From positions 86,525,501-86,589,500 of the forward strand of contig CM073886.1 of assembly GCA_037176705.1 (NCBI GenBank): a stretch of DNA of 64,000 nucleotides, given 5' to 3'. The translations under genes and the position numbers were made by a program. The notes under the pieces are model-generated. The model ran no database searches. It had not been told where the DNA came from and saw only the letters and a program-made list of their open reading frames with translations. This DNA is from Molossus alvarezi (Eukaryota > Chordata > Mammalia > Chiroptera > Molossidae). Shown here in pieces: positions 59,501 through 64,000 of the stretch. Each line of letters starts with the position of its first letter. Position 1 is the first letter of the stretch.

Positions 59501-59561
59501 GAAGGGTTGATCAGGACCACTGTTTCTAAAACGTCACTTCGGTGATGAAGGATCTTTTGTC
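35348..59561 (-). CDS. MAP1B: MAP1B, exons 3-7: join complement of 59479-59561, 56296-56436, 39768-46272, 36713-36951, 35348-35503
   Basis: Microtubule-associated protein 1B is a neuronal polyprotein cleaved into a heavy chain and light chain LC1. It binds and stabilises microtubules in growing axons. The exons join in frame and give ~2374 residues; with the ~95 missing N-terminal residues this is ~2469, against 2468 in human. Approximate full-length positions are: N-terminal homology region ([58 protein letters not shown]); Lys/Glu KKEE-KKEV microtubule-binding block ~560-780; Ala-rich stretch ~790-820; acidic block ~890-1050; long Ser/Pro-rich phospho-region; about twelve imperfect 15-residue repeats of the type [15 protein letters not shown] ~1860-2070; basic linker; and LC1 ending in [11 protein letters not shown]. 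Exons 1-2 and the promoter are beyond the window end. It appears intact. Confidence 0.98.
35504..36712 (-). other. MAP1B: MAP1B intron 6
   Basis: This is a short intron between exons 6 and 7. It contains no recognised repeat. Confidence 0.85.
36713..36951 (-). CDS. MAP1B: MAP1B exon 6
   Basis: The acceptor is CACCAAAG and the donor is CAG|GTAAGA. The exon completes the Gly codon split after exon 5, then encodes 79 residues, [15 protein letters not shown] to [10 protein letters not shown]. This is the LC1 core, which is known to bind actin and microtubules ([20 protein letters not shown]). Confidence 0.97.
36952..39767 (-). other. MAP1B: MAP1B intron 5
   Basis: This 2.8-kb intron has one MER5-like element (37,772-37,965) and otherwise unassigned AT-rich sequence. 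Confidence 0.85.
37772..37965. repeat. MER5A-like hAT-Charlie element
   Basis: GGCAGTGGTTCTTCACCCTGG, AATTAGAATCACCTAAT, CCAGAGTCTGACTTACTGGG and CCCCAGATAATTCTAAGGTG give the near-complete palindromic MER5A layout. Confidence 0.8.
39768..46272 (-). CDS. MAP1B: MAP1B giant exon 5 (6505 nt)
   Basis: The acceptor is AAATCCCAG and the first codons are [17 protein letters not shown]. The exon encodes 2168 residues plus one base and ends KTATAG at donor CTGCAG|GTAGGT. Read on the minus strand it contains, in order: the N-terminal metallo-beta-lactamase-like MAP1 domain ([14 protein letters not shown]); the KKEE microtubule-binding block (genomic ~45,150-44,450); poly-Ala (~44,410-44,330); the acidic block (~44,120-43,640); the Ser/Pro-rich region; the tyrosine-rich 15-aa repeats (~41,215-40,575); and the start of LC1 near 40,155. 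The codon composition creates long but meaningless open frames on the opposite strand. No frameshift or internal stop is present. Confidence 0.98.
40575..41215 (-). repeat. MAP1B: Coding tandem repeats of MAP1B (about twelve, 15-17 codons)
   Basis: The imperfect units share the pattern [15 protein letters not shown]. One unit is degenerate ([17 protein letters not shown]). This is the MAP1B repeat domain known in other mammals. Confidence 0.9.
48092..49025 (+). pseudogene. LINE-1/HAL1 ORF1 (RNA-binding protein), degraded
   Basis: The ATG at 48,092 opens MRRQRNMPK and is closed at once by TGA, consistent with a single-base loss. The coiled-coil part continues in another frame, with a TAA at 48,220. 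A further frame change in the A-run near 48,465-48,478 leads into an intact C-terminal part from about 48,480 to 49,025. That part carries the trimerising L1 ORF1 RRM and C-terminal domain ([69 protein letters not shown]). The protein's known role is as an RNA chaperone that coats L1 RNA. This copy cannot make it in full. Confidence 0.85.
48214..48297 (+). repeat. Four tandem 21-nt heptad units in ORF1
   Basis: Units at 48,214, 48,235, 48,256 and 48,277 read TTCAAGGAACTTAGTGAGACC with a few changes and encode F-K-E-L-S-E-T, one coiled-coil heptad each. The first has a GAA-to-TAA stop. Confidence 0.9.
49862..50115 (+). repeat. L1 3'-UTR fragment
   Basis: AGAACAAATTGGTAGTTACA, AAAGTACAGCACAAGGAATA and TGCTGTACACCTGAAACG end in TAACTGAAAAATAAGAC. 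It is the typical L1MA-class 3' terminus, separate from the HAL1 copy. Confidence 0.8.
51560..51660 (+). repeat. L2 3'-end trace
   Basis: GCAAGGGCAAAGACTGGATC, GTGTCTGGCCCACAGTGGC and ACATTCATTCAGTGAACAG follow the L2 3' end. A similar trace lies at 51,820-51,910. Confidence 0.45.
53090..53335 (+). repeat. L2 fragment, sense
   Basis: CATATGCTGATGGCTTCCAA, ATCTCAGTTCCCTGAGCTC and ACTCATATATCCAACTTGGC correspond to the L2 reverse transcriptase region (ADDxQ-like segment), strongly decayed. Confidence 0.6.
56296..56436 (-). CDS. MAP1B: MAP1B exon 4
   Basis: The acceptor is CGTTTCAG and the donor is GAG|GTGGGC. Exactly 47 codons read [15 protein letters not shown] to IEIFTDQE, with phase 0 at both ends. 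It is identical to the mammalian MAP1B sequence as I remember it. Confidence 0.97.
57021..57217 (+). repeat. Ves-type SINE, short-tail type
   Basis: The head is CCAGCCAGTGTGGCTCAG and the tail AAAATCAACAACAACAACA. The duplication is AATCTGTGAAC (57,010-57,020 and 57,218-57,228). Confidence 0.94.
57682..58128 (+). repeat. L1 3' end
   Basis: GGAAGCAACTCAAATGTCCAT, GGATGAATCTTAAAAAC, GTGGTTGCCAGCAGCTGGGG and ACACTTTCAAAGCATGG form an L1M-type ORF2 end and 3' UTR. Confidence 0.8.
58395..58640 (-). repeat. Ves-type SINE, long-tail type
   Basis: The minus-strand head is GCCCTGGCCAATTTGGCTCAG and the tail ATCCTCACCTGAAGAC plus T-run. The AG-rich body is shortened. Confidence 0.92.
58650..58856 (-). 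repeat. Ves-type SINE, short-tail type
   Basis: The minus-strand head is GCCCAACCGGTGTGGCTCAG. The element lies only ~10 bp from the preceding SINE, in the same orientation. Confidence 0.92.
58885..59105. repeat. MIR-like fragment
   Basis: ATTATGTACCATACTGTGCTC, ATAATCTCCATCTCACAGAGG and CCAGTGGCTAGTAAGTGG follow the MIR core. Confidence 0.65.
59479..59561 (-). CDS. MAP1B: MAP1B exon 3
   Basis: The acceptor is GTGCCTGCAG and the donor is GAG|GTAGGC. The exon has two bases completing a Gly codon, then 27 residues, [15 protein letters not shown] to DEAVSTE, ending in phase 0. It encodes part of the conserved MAP1 N-terminal domain. The same frame stays open upstream of the acceptor for about 36 codons (see findings). 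Confidence 0.96.
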
Positions 59562-60639
59562 CTGCAGGCACAAAAACACAGACAAAAGAGGAGACCTTTA
59601 GCTTTTCCGGATTAAAACCTCCCCGCCTGCTTCTGGGACGGCTCAAGCATTTCTGCTTCTGGGGAGGCACCCGGCACCAGGATTCTCCACATCATCTTGG
59701 GAAACACAATGGATGTTACTAAACAAGAGTGTGCAGGCCCCCGGCAGGTTGCTCCAGGAACTGGGTCCGTGTGGTCTGGGGCTCCTCACTCTCTCATAAC
59801 CCCCTAGTTTTCATGCTGATCGCCAGGCTGCCTGTGGGTTAATGGTGGTTTTCATCTGAGACAGGGGTAGATGCCAGAAAAACTCTACGGGGCTCTTGAC
59901 ATTTCCTTTCTCATGGTAATTGGGGATGTTTCTCCCTATCAGCCTTTCTTCTGGTGAGAACGGTGCTGAGATTAATTAGGAGACTTATTGTGAAATGAAT
60001 GACATCCAGAAACCCCAGCTAACAATTAGTCCAACAACCAGAATGGCTGTCTGAGGCAGGCTTACAGTCTGCTGGGGTATTCATTAATTAATTCACTTGC
60101 TCACAGAAAAGTGGAGAAACTGTGAGCAAATGAAAAGTGGAGAACAACTCTCCTGCTGGACAGGGAGGCCAAATTATCCCCTAAACACAAGCAAAGTTGA
60201 GGGGGAACAACAAAGCGAGGTGTTGTGGGAAGGAAGAAGGCTGTGTAAGGAGGGCTGGAATGCTGTAGTGATTTTGGCTCCACACCCATGACTTCCCACA
60301 TCGTAGAGGTTTTAGAGACATCCTGTGCCTGAAACTACCTCCAGCCGAAGAGGACTGTACGGATAACCTACAAAGGCTCCCCCCTCCTTGGACAATGAGA
60401 TGAGAGTGATCAGGCAATGTGTGGCCAGCATGGGTGACATATGCTCTGCCAATCGATGAGGGACAAAGAAGACACAGGAAAGGGAGACACAATGGCTGGG
60501 TAGGGAGACAGGAACACTTGTGCTACTTGGAAGTGCAATGAAACTTGGATAACGGGAGGAAATGGAATAGAATCTGAGGAAGACAGACACCAGAGGAGAG
60601 AAACACAGGAAGAGTGAATGACCAAAAAGCAACTGTATT

Positions 60640-61240
60640 CTAGGAAAATTGTTGGTTGGTTCTTTAAAAAGCTAAAATAGAATTACTATATGGCTTAGCT
60701 ATTCTACTCCTAGGTGGACTAAAAGTAGGGATTTGAACAGATATTTGTATGCTAATGTTCTTTGCAGCATTATTCACAATAGCCAAAAGGTGGAGACAAC
60801 CAAAATGTCCACCTATGGATAAAACAAAACATGGTATACCCATGTAGTGGAATATTATTCAGCCATGAAAAGGAGTGACGTTCTGGTACATATAACATGA
60901 ATGAACCCTTAAAATACTATGTTAAGTGAAATATGACAGACACAGAAGGACAAATACTGTGTAATTCCACATACATGTAATGTCTAGAACAGGCAAACTC
61001 AAAGAGTCAGAGAGCAAATTAGACTTTACTAGAGGCTGAGAGGGAGGAAATAGAGAGTGACTGCCTAATGGGCACAGAGTTTGTTTGAAGTGATGAAAAA
61101 ATTTTGGATATAGAGGTGATGATTACACAACATTGTTCATGTGATAAATGCCACTAAACAGTACATTTAAAAATGGTTAAAATGGCAAATTTTATGTTTT
61201 CTATATAATTTACCAGAACTTAAAATTTTAATAATGTAAT
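60640..61240 (+). repeat. L1 3' end
   Basis: CTATTCTACTCCTAGGTGGAC, GCAGCATTATTCACAATAGCC, GGAATATTATTCAGCCATG and a 3' UTR ending in CAAATTTTATG. It is old, and a short repeat of its terminus follows to about 61,315. Confidence 0.8.
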
Positions 61241-61527
61241 ATACCAAAACCTGTTGAACAGTACAGTTTAAACGGGTGGATTGTACGGTATGCAAACTGT
61301 AATCTCGATAAAGAAGTTTTAGAAAGCAGTCCAGGGTACACAGCTTAGTTAGGGCTTTTTTTTCCTTCATATCATCAAGGACCAGAACTACTATGGAAAT
61401 AGCAGCATGTTGAAATACCAACACTGCGTCATCAAGCCAGTTCTCTTCCATGGTCCTATCCTTCCTAACAGTAATATTTACCAGCAGACCCCACATTACA
61501 CATGGAAGAAGCCCAAACTACACAATA

Positions 61528-61700
61528 GTGGTGTCGGGCACTGTTCTAAGCACTGCACATGTGCTAATTCATTTAACCCCCCAAAGAACTCAATGACAGA
61601 GCTACCATGTCCCCTTTTACTTTGAGGACAATGAAGTCTACAGAAAACAATTAACCAGCCCAAAGTCACACAATTAGAAAATGGTCAAGCCAGAACTTGA
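61528..61700. repeat. MIR
   Basis: GGCACTGTTCTAAGCACTGC, CTAATTCATTTAACCCCC, AGCCCAAAGTCACACAATTAG and AGCCAGAACTTGAAC are in MIR order. Confidence 0.75.
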
Positions 61701-62881
61701 ACAAGGCACAGGTGTTAAATGCCAAGGAAGAACTGGGGGAAAATCCACAGGAATAAAATCAGAAGTGTGCTTAAAAAAGCAAGAAGCCAGAAAGCATCAG
61801 AAGAATATTAGCAAAAAAGGGGTGGGGGGAGCAAAGGTGGCAGAACACCCACATAAAAGAGGGTAAATTTAAGGGGAGGTATGTGATCCTTTACTCCCAA
61901 TGCCTGAAGATGAAGAAACCCCCAAACAGAACAATGTCACACAATTTGAGCAGGGGAAGCACTGAGCCTCAAGAAGAATAATTCAACTCAGACACAGGAG
62001 GAATGCTCGTTTATGAATGCCAGAGTCCACGATTCGCTGGACAATGCTTTTTGGCTTGGTTGCTTTTGCTTTTGACAAGCAGATGCATTTAAAGCTCAAG
62101 CAGAAGAACATCCAACTGAGTAAGAAAATGATAAAATGACAACCAGCAAAAACAGAAAACCGTCCCCTTTCTAAGCCCTTCCATCAGTGGCCTCTGTCAC
62201 AAAGACTTCAGGGGCTTCAAAGGCACTAAGTTGGGACAAAACTAAACAAAAGCTTAAGATCAAGGAGAAGTGAAAGGTCGTTTCCTTGATCAAACATTTG
62301 ACCTGACTGTTTTCAGGCAGCATAATGCCACAGTATGACTGTAGTATTACTATATTCTGTAGGAACCCACACAGGCAGACTTGGCTCCTTCCCCAAGAGA
62401 TGGCAAAAGAATCAGAGCCCCCTTCTTTCCTAAGTGATCTCCATGCTGCCCCAACCCTGCTATCGCATCCTTCCAGTGAGCATTTAAGCAGCATTCCACG
62501 CAGCCGGAGCCTTGGCCCACCCAGCGTGCCCTTCCCGGGACACTCCCTGGCAGGGGGCTTCTTACCATCCACAAGAAATTTGTTTCCTCTGTGGCTTCAT
62601 CACTTACAAACAAAACAAATGCCATGTGACAGCGGCGGCTGAACTCAACTCCTCCCAAGTCAATTTTCAGACCTGTTTGCTCAGGAATTCAACTGAAGAT
62701 GTTCTTTCTGTCCGTCAGGGAAACACTGACACAGACATGCACCAAGATGCCATGGCTGCGCCTTCAACAAAAGCCTTTTTATAGGATTGGATTTGAATGA
62801 AGGAGGGGATTTAGAGAGAGAGAGAGAGCGCAGCTCCAAGCTCTTGTCACAGCCAGACTGTTGGGCAGATTTTTCTCCCAA

Positions 62882-62913
62882 CGACGTAACCAAGGGCCGA
62901 CGTAACCAGGGGC
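62882..62913. repeat. 16-bp tandem repeat with two GACGTAAC motifs
   Basis: CGACGTAACCAAGGGC and CGACGTAACCAGGGGC are adjacent, with one mismatch, in a locally CpG-rich patch. GACGTAA resembles a CREB/ATF half-site. No transcription start is evident. Confidence 0.75.
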
Positions 62914-64000
62914 CGGGCCTTCCTGGCATCCGGCAAACCCTGTGCCTGCCCGAGGGCCGAGCCATGGCCCGTCCCCGGCGTCCCCGTGGGATGCCAGCTC
63001 TCTGGCAGCAGGCTGCTCTGGGCTCTGGCTGCTGGGACGCTTACAAAGTAAGTTGCATATTTGGGGAATGTTTCACACTGGGAAGCGGGCCAGGCATTCT
63101 GAAGGAGAGGCCACCACCCTCGCCTGCAAAGGTCTCATTCAGTTGCTTCAGAAACGAAGTTCCCAGGAAAGACAGACCAGCCGGTCGCGCTGTCCACCAC
63201 TATGGGTTGCAGTCTATAGAAACAGCGCCCCGGGGCACCAGGGGGCAGACCAGGTGATGCCCCTCAGCACTGGTCTGAGGGAGGCAAACGCAGGGCTGTG
63301 AGATAAAATGACTGTCACCACTGCTTTGAGAAGACAGTCTTTGAGGGCTCCCCACAAACTCAGCGTAGCTGTGAAGGCTCCATCCCAGGGAGGTGGAGGA
63401 GAGGACTATTATGTGACACAGAAAAAGGGGTCTGCTCCACCTTAGAAACAACAGAGGATTGTCTGGGGACCCCCTGAGGCAGCGGGGGTCCTTGGAGACC
63501 AGACTTTTGTCTGCCCACTCCTAAAGGCCATGCTTAAAATTAAAATAAGCCTGTATGTCGCCATTATTGCTGGGGCTTTTTTCCTTTTTGAATACTGAAT
63601 CTGTGTCTTTTGAGGTCAGGCTGTTCTAGTGGTTTATGTTTTACTGTATTCAGGTGACTTTGAAATCTCTTAAAAGAAAATGTTATTTTATAGGTATAGA
63701 ATTCGTAGGATGATTATGAGGTCTCATTTTTTTTTTTCTCAAGAGAACAAATCCATTGTATTTACTTTTCAATAAATTTAAATCCTTGAGGGGTACAGCA
63801 TTACACAGATTCTGTGTCCAGCAGCCTTAGCAGGAAGGCTCTGGAACTTAGCACGAACCACACCACTGTTTCCATGGGCACGAGCTACCTTTCCCCAGGT
63901 GACTGGTTTTGTTCGGTCTGCGACTGGGAGTCACTGTGCTGTTCTTTGCTTTGTACACATAAGCACATCTCTTGCCCAGACAGAATTCAGTTTCATCTCG

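Larger units (their letters stand above)
59562..64000 (-). other. MAP1B: MAP1B intron 2 (part)
   Basis: The intron continues beyond the window. It holds an L1 3' end, a MIR, an AG run (62,811-62,829) and a GC-rich patch with a 16-bp tandem repeat (62,882-62,913). Published work on rodent MAP1B describes alternative exons 3A and 3U in this interval. I cannot place 3A here. Confidence 0.75.

Overview
This is mammalian nuclear DNA, almost certainly from a bat. Two multi-exon genes with GT-AG introns lie tail to tail in an intron-rich, repeat-rich background. About twenty copies of a tRNA-derived SINE of the chiropteran Ves type (CTGGCCRGTKTGGCTCAG heads, A/B-box-like promoter, CT-rich body, A-rich tail) are present, many with intact target-site duplications, together with old mammalian repeats (L2, MIR, MER5-like, MLT1-like, L1). 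A SPIN-like hAT element and a HAL1-type half-LINE fit a yangochiropteran bat, but the species cannot be fixed from the sequence.

Layout. Positions 1-23,230 (+ strand) hold the last seven coding exons of MRPS27, a mitochondrial small-ribosomal-subunit protein. Its 5' exons lie before the window. The stop codon is at 22,086-22,088, followed by a 3' UTR and a poly(A) signal at 23,210. Positions 23,236-31,078 are the convergent intergenic spacer, made mostly of L2, MIR, an MLT1-like LTR and two SINEs. Positions 31,080-59,561 (- strand) hold MAP1B, a neuronal microtubule-associated protein. Exons 3-7 (canonical numbering) are present, including the giant 6.5-kb exon 5 and a SINE-free 3' UTR of about 4.3 kb. 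Exons 1-2 lie beyond 64,000.

Every exon was placed by translating, matching splice sites and checking that phases join. The joined frames are open throughout, so both genes look functional. MRPS27 acts in mitochondrial translation and MAP1B in the neuronal cytoskeleton. They share a neighbourhood, not a pathway, and the tail-to-tail arrangement matches the human order on 5q13.

The unusual material is in the repeats: a SPIN-like hAT element with a 17-bp hairpin inside the probable MRPS27 3' UTR; a U6 snRNA pseudogene fused in the same orientation to LINE-1 ORF1 sequence; a 2.7-kb HAL1-like element with ORF1 but essentially no ORF2, whose coiled coil contains four tandem 21-nt heptad units; and SINEs nested in, or stacked at, the same target site. 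I found no prokaryotic-type system, CRISPR array, tRNA gene or new protein-coding gene.
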